DNA of 64,000 nt from Planctomycetota bacterium (GTDB taxonomy: Bacteria; Planctomycetota; UBA1135; GCA-002686595): the NCBI GenBank assembly GCA_009691855.1, contig SIAI01000013.1, forward strand, positions 1 to 64,000, written 5' to 3'. This document shows positions 7,322 to 16,033 of this stretch, piece after piece. The first letter of the stretch is position 1, and each line of letters begins with the position of its first letter. The position numbers and the translations under genes are program-made. The notes under the pieces are model-generated. The model was not told where the DNA came from, did not search any database, and saw only the letters and a program-made list of their open reading frames with translations.

Positions 7322-9853
7322 TCAGCACTGACTGAACCCGCAGCTGTAGCACTTCACGCAGCCCTCCTCGAAGGCGAGGTTCGAGCTGCAGCCGGGGCAC
7401 TTGATCTTGTACTGCTCCGACTGCTTCTGCGCGGCGCTCGTCTTGGGGGCGTCGGCGAAGTCGGCGAGTTGCTGGCTGGGGACCTTGCCGAGGAGCAGGG
7501 CTTCGAGGCCGAACTCCTTCTTGGCGGCGAGGTAGCGGCGCAGCGCCCGGGCGAGACCATCGGCCAGCGACATGATGCGGCCGTCCTTGGTGGCGACGGT
7601 CATCGACGAGCCGATGCCCTCGAGCTGCTTCAGCGCCGTGTCGAGGCTGCCGTTCGAGCGCAGCCACAGGGAGAGCAGGCGGCAGATCGCCTCGAGGTCG
7701 GAGTTGGCCACGTCGCCGCCCTTGCCGAGCTGCGCGAAGACCTCGCGCTCGCGGCCGGCGGCGAAGTCGACGGCGACCTTCACGTGCATGTTGCCGAAAG
7801 GCGTCATCTGCCGGATGCGCAGCGACGGCATGATCTCCGGCAGGCGGATCGGTTGCAGGTCTCCAGGGCCGGTCATGACGAAGGCGGTGTCGGCCAGCGC
7901 GCTCTCGGCGGCCGGTTGTGCATCGGCCTTGCGCTGCGAGCCCTTGAGCGCCATCGGCTGCACGTCGCGGCAGCCGTCGCGGTAGACGGTCACGCCCTTC
8001 ACGTCGAGTTCGACGGCCATGTCGTAGATCGCGCGCACGTCCTCGACCGTGGCGTCGTGCGGGAAGTTGATCGTCTTCGATATCGAGGAATCGCAGTGGC
8101 GCTGGAAGGCGGCCTGCATCTGCATGTGCCAGGCGGGGTCGATGTCGTGGGCGGTCACGAAGACGCGCTTGATCTCGGCTGGCACCTCGTCGCGGTGCTG
8201 CAGCGTGCCCTTGGAGGAGATGTCGTCGATCAGCTCGTCCGAGTAGAAGCCCTGCGCCTTGGCGGTGGCCTCGAAGACGTGGTTGACCTCGCGCAGGATC
8301 GTCGGACGACCCTTGGTGTCCTTCATGACCTGGCGCAGGAAGGCCAGGCTGAACATCGGCTCGATGCCGCCCGAGCAGCCGGCGATGATCGAGATCGTGC
8401 CCGTAGGCGCGACGGTGGTGGTGTAGCTGTTGCGCAGGCGCCGGCCGCGCACCTGCCAGTCGGAGCCGTCCCAGGCCGGGAACACGCCGCGCTCGACGGC
8501 GAGCTCTTCGCTGGCCACGTGCGACTCGTCGTTGAGCACCTGCATGAGCTCCTCGCCGAAGCGGCAACCTTCGGCGGTGTCGTAACCGATGCCCAGCTTG
8601 TAGAGCGCGTCGGCGAAGCCCATCACGCCCAGGCCGATGCGCCGCGTGGTCTTCGACATCTGGTCGATCTGCGGCAGTGGGTACTTGTTGACCTCGATCA
8701 CGTTGTCGAGGAAGCGCGTCGAGGCGTGCACCACGGCCTTGAACTCGCTCCAGTCGAAGACGGGTGCCGCGCCGTAACCCTTCGCGGTGACGAACTCGCC
8801 CAGATTGATCGAGCCCAGGTTGCAGGAGTCGTAGGGGTGCAGCGGCTGTTCGCCGCACGGATTCGTGGCCTCGATCAGGCCCACGTTCTTGATCGGGTTC
8901 TTCTCGTTGATGCGGTCGATGAACACGACCCCCGGCTCGCCCGAGCGCCAGGCGTGCGCGAGGATCAGCTCCCACAGCTCGCCCACGCTGAAGAACTCGC
9001 CCGTGGCCTCGCCCTCGGCGTTCTTCTTGGGCAGCTTGGCCCACAGCTTCGTGCGCGGGTTCTGGACCTGGTGCGGGGTCGCGGGATCGGCGGCGAGCTC
9101 GGCCAGGAAGCGGTTCGAGACCGCCACCGAGATGTTGTAGTTCTCGATCTTGCCGAGGTCGTCCTTGAAGCGGATGAACTCGACGATGTCCGGGTGGTCG
9201 ATGCGCAGGATGCCCATGTTGGCCCCGCGCCGGAAGGCGCCCTGCTGGATCGCGTCGGTCGCCTTCGAGAACACCTGGATGAAGGACAGCGGGCCCTCGG
9301 TCGTGCCGCCCGAGCTCTTCACCAGGTCGCCGCGCGGACGCAGGCGCGAGAAGGAGAAGCCCGTGCCGCCGCCGGCCTTCTGGATCAGCGCCGTCGCCTT
9401 GATCGAGTCGAAGATGCCGTCGATCGAGTCCTCGACCGGCAGGACGAAGCACGCCGAGAGCATGCCCATCTCGCGCCCCGCGTTCATGAGCGTCGGGCTG
9501 TTCGGCATGAACAGGCGCTTCGCCATCAAGTCGTAGAACTCCTCGGCCACGGCGAGCGCGCGCTCGGCGGTGCCGCCGGGGAAGAGCAGCTCGGCCTTGG
9601 CGATGTGCGCCGCCACGCGCCAGAAGCACTGACGCGGGGTCTCGACCACCGCCGCGGTCTCGGGGTCCTTCTTCAGGTAGCGGCGCTCGAGCACGGCCAG
9701 CGCGTTCGGCGCCAGGTCCGGGTCGGCGAGGTGCGCGGGCGGTTCGAGGGCTTCGAGCTGCGCCAAAGCGGCGGCCTGCACCGGATCCGAGCCCGGACGG
9801 CCGTGCGAATCTTGCTTCTTGGACTCGGTGTGCTTCAGCTCGGTCGTCGACAC
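7322..9853 (-). CDS. nrdJ: Class II (adenosylcobalamin-dependent) ribonucleoside-diphosphate reductase
   Basis: An 843-residue enzyme that makes deoxyribonucleotides using adenosylcobalamin, so it works with or without oxygen. Family marks visible: RLFMPNSPTLMNAG, then LSACFVLPVEDS with the redox Cys at about residue 135, GGGTGFSFSRLRP, TNPCGEQPL with Cys333 (thiyl radical and redox Cys region), NLGSINL, and VAPTGTISIIAGCSGGIEP. The last 26 residues carry four CxxC-type cysteines (CPGCSSN, CVKCYSCGFSQC), the Zn-ribbon tail typical of NrdJ/NrdZ that may re-reduce the active site. Length is normal. The start is GTG, fixed by an AGGAGG seven bases upstream. No cobalamin riboswitch (B12 box) was seen upstream. 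No other reductase class is present in the window. Confidence 0.95.
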   Translation of the reverse strand: MSTTELKHTESKKQDSHGRPGSDPVQAAALAQLEALEPPAHLADPDLAPNALAVLERRYLKKDPETAAVVETPRQCFWRVAAHIAKAELLFPGGTAERALAVAEEFYDLMAKRLFMPNSPTLMNAGREMGMLSACFVLPVEDSIDGIFDSIKATALIQKAGGGTGFSFSRLRPRGDLVKSSGGTTEGPLSFIQVFSKATDAIQQGAFRRGANMGILRIDHPDIVEFIRFKDDLGKIENYNISVAVSNRFLAELAADPATPHQVQNPRTKLWAKLPKKNAEGEATGEFFSVGELWELILAHAWRSGEPGVVFIDRINEKNPIKNVGLIEATNPCGEQPLHPYDSCNLGSINLGEFVTAKGYGAAPVFDWSEFKAVVHASTRFLDNVIEVNKYPLPQIDQMSKTTRRIGLGVMGFADALYKLGIGYDTAEGCRFGEELMQVLNDESHVASEELAVERGVFPAWDGSDWQVRGRRLRNSYTTTVAPTGTISIIAGCSGGIEPMFSLAFLRQVMKDTKGRPTILREVNHVFEATAKAQGFYSDELIDDISSKGTLQHRDEVPAEIKRVFVTAHDIDPAWHMQMQAAFQRHCDSSISKTINFPHDATVEDVRAIYDMAVELDVKGVTVYRDGCRDVQPMALKGSQRKADAQPAAESALADTAFVMTGPGDLQPIRLPEIMPSLRIRQMTPFGNMHVKVAVDFAAGREREVFAQLGKGGDVANSDLEAICRLLSLWLRSNGSLDTALKQLEGIGSSMTVATKDGRIMSLADGLARALRRYLAAKKEFGLEALLLGKVPSQQLADFADAPKTSAAQKQSEQYKIKCPGCSSNLAFEEGCVKCYSCGFSQC

Positions 9854-9860
9854 GGTTTCG

Positions 9861-9866
9861 CCTCCT
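9861..9866 (-). promoter_or_regulatory. Ribosome binding site of nrdJ
   Basis: A perfect AGGAGG on the minus strand, seven bases before the GTG at 9853. It fixes the GTG as the start codon of nrdJ. Confidence 0.85.
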
Positions 9867-10113
9867 GGCCTGATATGGACGTAAGATCATGCTCCTAAAC
9901 GACTTCCGCCATGGAAGGTCGCCCAAGGGGCAGGCCGTGGAGGGTACCCCCAGGAATCAGCCAAACAAGCCCCTAGACCAGGAAAAAGGCACAAGCGGTT
10001 GGGGGCATGGAGCTTGGAAGAGCGCCGGCTCGCTCGTCGTACGACGAGCGCCGCCGGTCGGCGCGCGCTCGCGCCTGGATCGAATCGGCGATCCTCGACC
10101 ACATGGACGCGCC

Positions 10114-10690
10114 ATGACTCCTCGAGACGAAGCACCGGCCGAGCTGCCGATCGAATCGCTGCGGCGCCTCGCGCGCGGACTCCTGTTCGAGCGCGGCGCG
10201 GACGAGGACGTCGTGCAGGACGCGTGGGTCGCGGCGCTGGAGCGGCGCGGGGAGATCCTGAGCCTAGGCGGCTGGCTCGCCGGCGCCGTGCGCCGCCTGG
10301 CGCACAACCGCGCGCGCGCCGCGCGTCGGCGCGACGAGCGCGAGCACCACGCCGCCCGCCTCGAGGCCCAGCCGAGCGCGCTCGAGGCGAGCGCGCGCAT
10401 CGAGGTCCTGCAGCGCCTGCTCGCGGCCGTCGAGAGGCTCGACGCGCCTTACCGCGAGGCGATCGTGCTGCGTTACTTCGACGACCTGCCGCCGCGCGAG
10501 ATCGCCGCGCGCCTCGCGCCTGCCGGTGAACACGGCGCGCACCCACGTGCGCCGCGGGATCGAGCGCCTGCGCGCCGAGCTCGACCCGGGCTCGACGCGC
10601 GAGCGCGAGGCGCTGCTCTCCGCGCTGTTGCCCCTGCTCGCACGCCCCGCCACGAAGGGCGCCCCCACCTCCGCTCCCGTCCGCGTCTTC
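10114..10690 (+). pseudogene. ECF sigma factor interrupted by a frameshift
   Basis: From the ATG at 10114, frame 1 gives sigma-70 region 2 (LARGLLFERGADEDVVQDAW, GGWLAGAVRRLAHNRARAA) and the start of region 4 (LDAPYREAIVLRYFDDLPPR, EIAARL). At about 10518 the homology moves to frame 2, which supplies the recognition helix LPVNTARTHVRRGIERLRAEL and a tail EREALLSALLPLLARP. One extra base (or two missing) in CGCCTCGCGCCTGCC explains the break. In the corrected frame there is no stop codon before 12880. The sigma factor therefore may not end here but may continue into the next coding region as a fusion with a C-terminal membrane/extracellular part, an architecture reported for planctomycete ECF factors. 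Unmodified, translation would lose most of region 4. Confidence 0.72.
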
Positions 10691-10706
10691 GAGAGGATCT
10701 CTCGTC

Positions 10707-12938
10707 ATGCCGAATCCGCTGCTCGTCGGTGCCTCCCTGCTCGCCTTCGCCTGGCTCGCCGCCCGCCAGGCTCCGGGCGAGCCCGGCGGGGCGATCCTCG
10801 GCCTGGCTTCTCCGGTGGCTGGGTCCACCGTCCAGCCCCTCGAGCCGCGGGCCCCGGCAGCGCCGCAAGAGGACGCGAACTCCGGCTCGTCGTCCGCGCG
10901 CACCGGAACCGACCCCTGGACGGTCCGCGGCCGCGTCTGGCGCGGCTTCGGCCTCGCCCCGCTGCCGGCGGTGCGGCTCGTCGGGCGCGTCTACGCTGGC
11001 GGCAAGGCGCGGGGAACGCCGCTCTTTTCGAGCTCGTTCCAGGCGGACGAGCACGGCGAGTTCGCCTTCGCCCCGCCGGTGCCGCAAGGCCTCTTCACGG
11101 TCGAGGTGCGCGGCGACACGCCGGGGTACACGGGTCGCGCCAGCAGCGCGTGGTACCTGCCGGGCGATCCCGCGCCGGCGGACTGGAGCCTGTTCCTCTA
11201 CTCCGAAGACGTCTCGGTCCGCGGCCTCGTGCGCGACGAGACCGGAGCGCCCGTCGCCGACGCGTTCGTCGCCTTCACGCTCGGCGAAGAGGAGCGCGCC
11301 GTGCGCAGCGCGAGCGACGGAACCTTCCGCCTGGCGTGCTCATCGGCGAGGCCGCCCCGCTCGATCTGCGCCTGGCGCGACGGCCACTCGCCCGCGTGCG
11401 CGCGCCTCGGCCCCGAGGTGCGCTTGCACGGCTTCGTGCGCGATGCTCGGGGCGCGCCGCTCTCCGGCGCAGAGATCGCGGTCCATTTCCAGGCACCTCC
11501 GCCGAGGGAACCGACGAGCAGCTCCGGGGAGCTCGTCATCGCCCACGACTACCCCATCCCTGGCGGCCCGTGGCCACGCACGAGCACCGACGCGAACGGG
11601 CGCTACGAGCTCAGCGGCGTCCACCCGCTGGCGACCGCCCTCGTCCTGCAGGCACGGGCGAGCGGCTCGCGGCCCGTGGAGCGGAGCTTCTCCGGGCAGG
11701 AGGGCTTCACGCACGACCTGGACCTCACGCTCGCGGACGGCGTCCCGCTCACCGGTCACGTCCGCGCGGCTGGCGTGGCGGTCGAGGGCGCCTGGCTGTC
11801 CCTCGGCGACTACGTGCACGAGATCGGGGACGTCGAGGCCTGGAGCGACGCCGAGGGACGCTTCATGCTCGCGCACGTTCCCGCCGGCCGCCAGCGACTG
11901 TGGGTGTGGCGGCGCGGCTTCGCGCAGCTCGCCCGAAGCCTCGACGTGACGGCGGGCATGCCGGCGCTCGAGCTCGAGCTCGCGCCCGGGCACGTCGTCG
12001 GCGGGATCGTGCTCGGCCCCGACGGCGCGCCGAAGGCTTAGGCCACGATCCAGGTGGAGGACCCGAGCGGTGCCGTGCCGCCGTGCGTCTCGGGCTTCAG
12101 CATGACCGCGGGCGCGGACGGCCGCTTCCGCATCCCGGACCTGCCGGCCGTGCGCGTCGCGCTGCAGGTGTACGCGAAGGACTGCCTGAAATGGAGCCAG
12201 GAGGTCGCGCTCGACCGCGAGGACCTCGTGGTGCGCCTCGCGGCGGCAGCGCCGACGCCGGTGCCGCCACCGCCGCCTGTGGTCGTCCCCGTGGTCCCGG
12301 TGACGGCGGCGAGCGGCGCGGCGCGCCTCGGCGGGCGGCTGCTCGACCTCGCGGGCAACTCGAAGGCGCAGGAACGTGTCGAGCTCGCCGCGGCGTCGGC
12401 GACCGTCGCCGCCGGCCCCTGGCGCATCGACACGGACGCGCACGGCGCGTTCGCCTTCGCGGACCTGCCGGCGGGCACCTTCGACGTGCGCTGGATCCGG
12501 CGCGAGGGCGGGCTCGAGGTGCTCGACCTGGAGACGCGCCTGACACTCGCCGAGGGCGAGCGGCGCGAGCTCGAGCTCGGACCGAGCGGCCGCGCGACGC
12601 TCACGGGCTCGATCGAGCTGAACGCGATGCCGCCCCCAGGCTCGAAGACCACGACGCTGGGCTACGGGACGCCGCCGGCACCCCTGTCGGAGATGCCGGC
12701 GCTCGTCGTCGTGCAGCTCCTGCGCAGCGGGGGCGAGGAGTTCCAGGAACCGTTGCCCTCGGGCCGCCGCGGCTGCTTCGCCCGCGATGGCCGCTTCTCG
12801 TTCGAGGGCGTGGAGGGCGGCGAGTGGAGCGTGGAGGTCGAGCTGGTCTCGGGCGACACGCACGTCATGCTCGGCGGTGAGGTGCACGTGCCGGTCGAGG
12901 GCACGGCGGAGATCGCGCTGAAACTCTACGGCCCCTGA
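10707..12938 (+). pseudogene. Carboxypeptidase-regulatory repeat protein with an in-frame TAG
   Basis: Frame 3 encodes a hydrophobic start (PNPLLVGASLLAFAWLAARQ) and then a chain of carboxypeptidase-regulatory (CarboxypepD_reg, transthyretin-like) modules. Each has a phrase such as VRGLVRDETGAPVADAFVAF, RLHGFVRDARGAPLSGAEIA or GGIVLGPDGAPKA and a following DANGRYELSGV-type turn. A TAG at 12039-12041 interrupts one module, and the same frame continues as ATIQVEDPSGAVPP for another 294 residues to 12938. The stretch at about 11340-11390 may hold two compensating indels, since frame 2 fits the fold better there. AGAGG about ten bases before the ATG would allow an independent start. Either this is a separate exported protein, or it is the C-terminal half of the sigma factor upstream. 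Confidence 0.65.
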
Positions 12939-13016
12939 CGCGCAGGCCTGGCGGGCGCGCGCGGCGGTGTCGCGGCTGGACTCCCCCGCGCGCCGCGCGC
13001 AGACTCGCGCCGGCCC

Positions 13017-14573
13017 ATGTCCAAGCGCATCGCCGTGGCCGCTTCGATCTGGGGCGCGAGCATCCTGGGCTCGCGGCTGATCGGTCTGGTGCGTGAGGCC
13101 GTGCTCGGGCGCACGCTCGGCGCGGGCGCCGAAGCAGACGCGTACTGGGCGGCGTTCGTCGTGCCGGACTTCTTGAACTACCTCCTGGCCGGAGGCGCGC
13201 TCTCGATCGTGTTCATCCCGCTGTTCGGCGCGCACCTCGTGCGGCGCGACGAGGCGGGCGCGTGGCGCTCTTTCCGCGCGGTGGCGAACGCGGTCGGGCT
13301 CGGGCTCGTCGTGCTGCTCGCGCTGGCCTGGTTCGCGCTGCCCAGCCTCGCCGCAGTGGTCGCCCCGGGCTTCGACGCGGCCGGACGCGAGCGGCTGATC
13401 GAGCTCTCGCGCATCGTGCTCTTCGCGCAGCCGTTCCACGTGCTCGGCGGCCTGTGCGCGGCCGCGCTGCAGGCGCGCGATCGGCACGGCTTGGCCGCGC
13501 TCGCGCCGCTCGTCTACAACCTCGGCATCGTCGCCGGCGGGCTGCTCGGCGGCAGCGCGCACGGCGCCGAGGGCTTCGCCTGGGGCGTGGTGGCGGGCAG
13601 CGCGCTCGGGCCGTTCCTGCTGCCGCTCGCGGGCTGCCTCGCTTCCGGCCTGCGCTGGACGCCGCGCCTCGAGTTCGCGCACCCCGATCTGCGCGCCTAC
13701 CTCGTGCGCTCGCTGCCGATCATGCTCGGCTTCTCGATCGTCGTGGTGGACGACTGGTTCCTGCGCCGCGAAGGCTCGCGCCTCGGCGCGGGCGCGGTGA
13801 GCGTGCTCTCCTACGCCAAGAGCTTGATGCGCGTGCCGGTCGGCGTGGTCGGCCTGGCGGCAAGCGTCGCGGCCTACCCGACGCTGGTGCGTCTGGCCGG
13901 CGAGGGCAAACGCGTCGAGCTCAAGCGCACGCTGCTCGCCGCGCTGCGCGCGCTGGTCTTGCTCTCATTCCTGGCCCAGGTCGCGCTGGTCGTGGCCGGG
14001 CCGGAGATCGTCGCGCTCGTCTATGGACGCCGTCAGCTCACGCCCGAGCGCGCGCAGGAGATCGCCGCCGCGCTGAGCTGGATCTCGCTCGGCCTCGCGG
14101 CCTGGTCGGCGCAGACGCTGCTGGCACGCGCCTTCTACGCGCTCGGCAACACCTGGCTGCCGGCGCTGCTCGGTACGGGCGTGGCGCTGGCCGCGTATCC
14201 GCTGTACGTCTGGCTCGGCGCGCGCTCGGGCGTCGATGGACTGGCGCTGGCGAGCACGCTGGCGATCCTGATCTACGCGCTGGCCCTGGGACTCGCGCTG
14301 GAGCGGCGCGGACTGGCGCTCGAGGGTCAGGAGCCGCGCGAGCTGGCGCTGTTCGCGCTGAAGAGCGTGCTCTTGCTCGGCGTCGGTTGCGCGGTCGGAC
14401 TCGGGCTGCGGCGCGTGACGCCCGAAGCGACGACTCTCGTCGGCACGCTGGCGCGCGCGACGCTGCTCGTGCTCGGCGCCAGCGCGGCCTGCATCGCGCT
14501 GGGGCTCACGATCGGGCTGAGCGAGCTGGCCGGGTTGCTCCAGCGGCTGCGCGCGCGGACCACGCGGCCCTGA
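13017..14573 (+). CDS. murJ: Lipid II flippase MurJ
   Basis: A 518-residue polytopic protein of the MurJ/MviN family, which flips undecaprenyl-linked peptidoglycan precursor across the inner membrane. The N-terminus has the family signature (SRLIGLVREAVLGRTLG, then ADAYWAAFVVPDFLNYLLAGG, with the conserved Arg and Asp). About fourteen hydrophobic segments follow, and the MurJ hallmark SVLSYAKSLMRVPVGVVG lies near the middle. Length is normal. The gene stands alone, 78 bases after the repeat protein. The presence of murJ fits a lineage that keeps peptidoglycan, now accepted for Planctomycetota. Confidence 0.92.
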   Translation: MSKRIAVAASIWGASILGSRLIGLVREAVLGRTLGAGAEADAYWAAFVVPDFLNYLLAGGALSIVFIPLFGAHLVRRDEAGAWRSFRAVANAVGLGLVVLLALAWFALPSLAAVVAPGFDAAGRERLIELSRIVLFAQPFHVLGGLCAAALQARDRHGLAALAPLVYNLGIVAGGLLGGSAHGAEGFAWGVVAGSALGPFLLPLAGCLASGLRWTPRLEFAHPDLRAYLVRSLPIMLGFSIVVVDDWFLRREGSRLGAGAVSVLSYAKSLMRVPVGVVGLAASVAAYPTLVRLAGEGKRVELKRTLLAALRALVLLSFLAQVALVVAGPEIVALVYGRRQLTPERAQEIAAALSWISLGLAAWSAQTLLARAFYALGNTWLPALLGTGVALAAYPLYVWLGARSGVDGLALASTLAILIYALALGLALERRGLALEGQEPRELALFALKSVLLLGVGCAVGLGLRRVTPEATTLVGTLARATLLVLGASAACIALGLTIGLSELAGLLQRLRARTTRP

Positions 14574-14841
14574 GGTGCGCCTTCCAGCTCGGTCAGAACG
14601 TTCGCGTACAGGGCGGCGCGGGCGAAGGCGAGCGCGCACAGCAGGCCCAGCACGCCCAGCAGCGAGCCGAACAGGAAGAGCACGAGGATCGACATGGTGT
14701 GCGAGAGTTGCAGCCGGCGCCGGGAAGCGCGCGCGCCCAGCTCTGCAACGCCCATGCCCGCGGGCTCCAACCCACTCGATTCGGCCCTGAATCACCGGGC
14801 AGCGCGCGCCGGGCGTCCGAGCGCGGGCGCCCGTCCGCGCG

Positions 14842-15333
14842 TCAGCTCGCCGCTCGTCCCGGGGCGAACGCACCGCAGCTGGAGCACTGCGCCACGCGCT
14901 CTTTCCGCACCAGAATCCACCCGAGCAGGCCACTCGTCACGGCCGCCACGACCAGGGCACGGAACCCGTTGCCGCCGGTGAAACGCTCGATCGTGTCGCG
15001 CGCGCCGCTGTCGGCGACCGCCATCTGGGCCTCGCGCACCAGGCGCCGCTGGGCCTCGCCCAGGCTCGAGAGTTCGGTCTCGAACACCTCCTGACGCGTG
15101 AAAACCTCCTCGGCCACCTGCTCGGGGACGCCGGCGGCCTCCAGCGCGGAACGCGTCCGCGCGGCGCCGAAGTCGCCGTCCGAGCCCGTTGCGACCACGC
15201 CCATTGTCCCGAGCACCCCCACCAGGCTCGACGACAAGAGCAGGCAGTAGCCGAAGAACACGGCCAGGCTGCCGCGTCGGTAGACGCGGCGCAGGACGAG
15301 GTGGGCGGAGTTGCAGCTCGGGCAGGGGCTCAT
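14842..15333 (-). CDS. Zinc-ribbon membrane protein of unknown function
   Basis: A 163-residue protein. It starts with CPSCNSAHLVLRRVYRRG and ends with CSSCGAFAPG, so two CxxC pairs could bind one zinc ion. Between them are two membrane helices (LAVFFGYCLLLSSSLVGVLG and ALVVAAVTSGLLGWILV) and a charged helical middle. Both cysteine pairs would face the cytoplasm. The ATG at 15333 is fixed by GAGGAG seven bases upstream. The frame is also open further upstream, but that part is a relic of another gene. It converges on murJ. No function can be assigned. Confidence 0.7.
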   Translation of the reverse strand: MSPCPSCNSAHLVLRRVYRRGSLAVFFGYCLLLSSSLVGVLGTMGVVATGSDGDFGAARTRSALEAAGVPEQVAEEVFTRQEVFETELSSLGEAQRRLVREAQMAVADSGARDTIERFTGGNGFRALVVAAVTSGLLGWILVRKERVAQCSSCGAFAPGRAAS

Positions 15334-15504
15334 GGGCCAACTCCTCGGTTCCCCCGGAGTCCGTCTTGAGCGCGCGCCCCAGGGATCCGTCCATGGCCGG
15401 CCACGGTTCGCGCAGGGGAGGAACCGCGCCTTTTCCGCCCACGACAGAAAGAGGCGACGCAGCCCCACGGGGCGCCGCCTCCGGAGAGTGCTGATCTCGG
15501 CCTG

Positions 15505-15760
15505 GATCTCGGCGTTGAGCCGTTTCTTGGCCTCATCAGCGTTGGCGTGGATCCAGGCGGTGAGCTCGACGTGCGCGCTCACGAACTTCTTGGCGAGCTC
15601 GGTGTGGTCGCGCTGGCAGGCCTCGCTGCTGACGAGCTACGTCGTGACGTAGCGCCCCTGCGTCTCGGGCCACGCCGTCTTCCCCTCCCGGTAGATCTGG
15701 CCCGAGGCCTCGAGCTCGAATCGCCAGCGGTCCACGCGCGAGCGGCGCGAACGCGAGCTT
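15505..15760 (-). pseudogene. Relic of an ABC substrate-binding protein (SsuA/NrtA type)
   Basis: The minus strand reads FELEASGQIYREGKTAWPET, RYVTT, a TAG (15637-15639), then LVSSEACQRDHTELAKKFVS and AHVELTAWIHANADEAKKRL. This matches the C-terminal lobe of periplasmic binding proteins for sulfonates, nitrate or related anions, where the pattern is (V)TT-LVV-S followed by a helix ending in NP-EAKK. The TAG replaces one sense codon between TT and LV. Upstream, homology fades at about 15760; downstream it is lost at about 15505. Only about 85 residues remain, without permease or ATPase genes. It lies tail to tail with the kdpC relic, which suggests an old rearrangement at 15.76-15.84 kb. Confidence 0.6.
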
Positions 15761-15837
15761 GGCTCCCAGCTCGATTCGCCGAAGCCCTGGCCCTGCACCA
15801 TGCAGACGCCGTGCGCGAGACGGAAACGAATTGCGCG

Positions 15838-16024
15838 CGCAGGGCAGCGCGGGAGCGCTGCCGGTCGACCCGCACAGCAGCCCTGCCGCGGCGCGCGCGC
15901 AGGTCGCACGCGTGACGTGCGCACGCTGGTGGACGAGCACGTCGGAGGGCGGCTCCTCGGCGTGCTCGGCGAAGCGCGCGTCAACGTGCTCGCGTTCGAT
16001 CTGGCACTCGACCGCCTTCGCTAG
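15838..16024 (+). pseudogene. kdpC: C-terminal relic of KdpC (potassium pump subunit)
   Basis: Directly before kdpD the plus strand carries the end of KdpC. In frame 3 it reads GALPVDPHSSPAAARAQVAR, which matches the KdpC phrase LDPHISPAAA-QV-RVA. After about 15918 the homology continues in frame 2 as RTLVDEHVGGRLLGVLGEAR and VNVLAFDLALDRLR before a TAG at 16022-16024, which matches the KdpC ending (GEPRVNVLELNLALD). So the remnant has lost its 5' two-thirds and has a frameshift. kdpF, kdpA and kdpB are absent. The stop lies 9 bases before the kdpD GTG, the spacing of an ancestral kdpFABCDE operon. Confidence 0.72.
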
Positions 16025-16033
16025 AGTCTGCGC

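Noticed and set aside
7292..9898. An 868-codon open frame on the plus strand opposite nrdJ
   Set aside because: It is the antisense shadow of a confidently identified GC-rich gene. Its residues are rich in Arg, Leu, Val, His and Ala without any family motif.
9854..10113. A cobalamin riboswitch before the B12-dependent reductase
   Set aside because: No B12-box-like sequence or conserved core was found in the 260 bases upstream of nrdJ.
14327..14695. A minus-strand frame with a hydrophobic start (SILVLFLFGSLLGVLG) after murJ
   Set aside because: The first 40 residues look like a membrane helix, but the frame runs 247 bases into the end of murJ on the opposite strand, has no ribosome binding site and no recognisable family.
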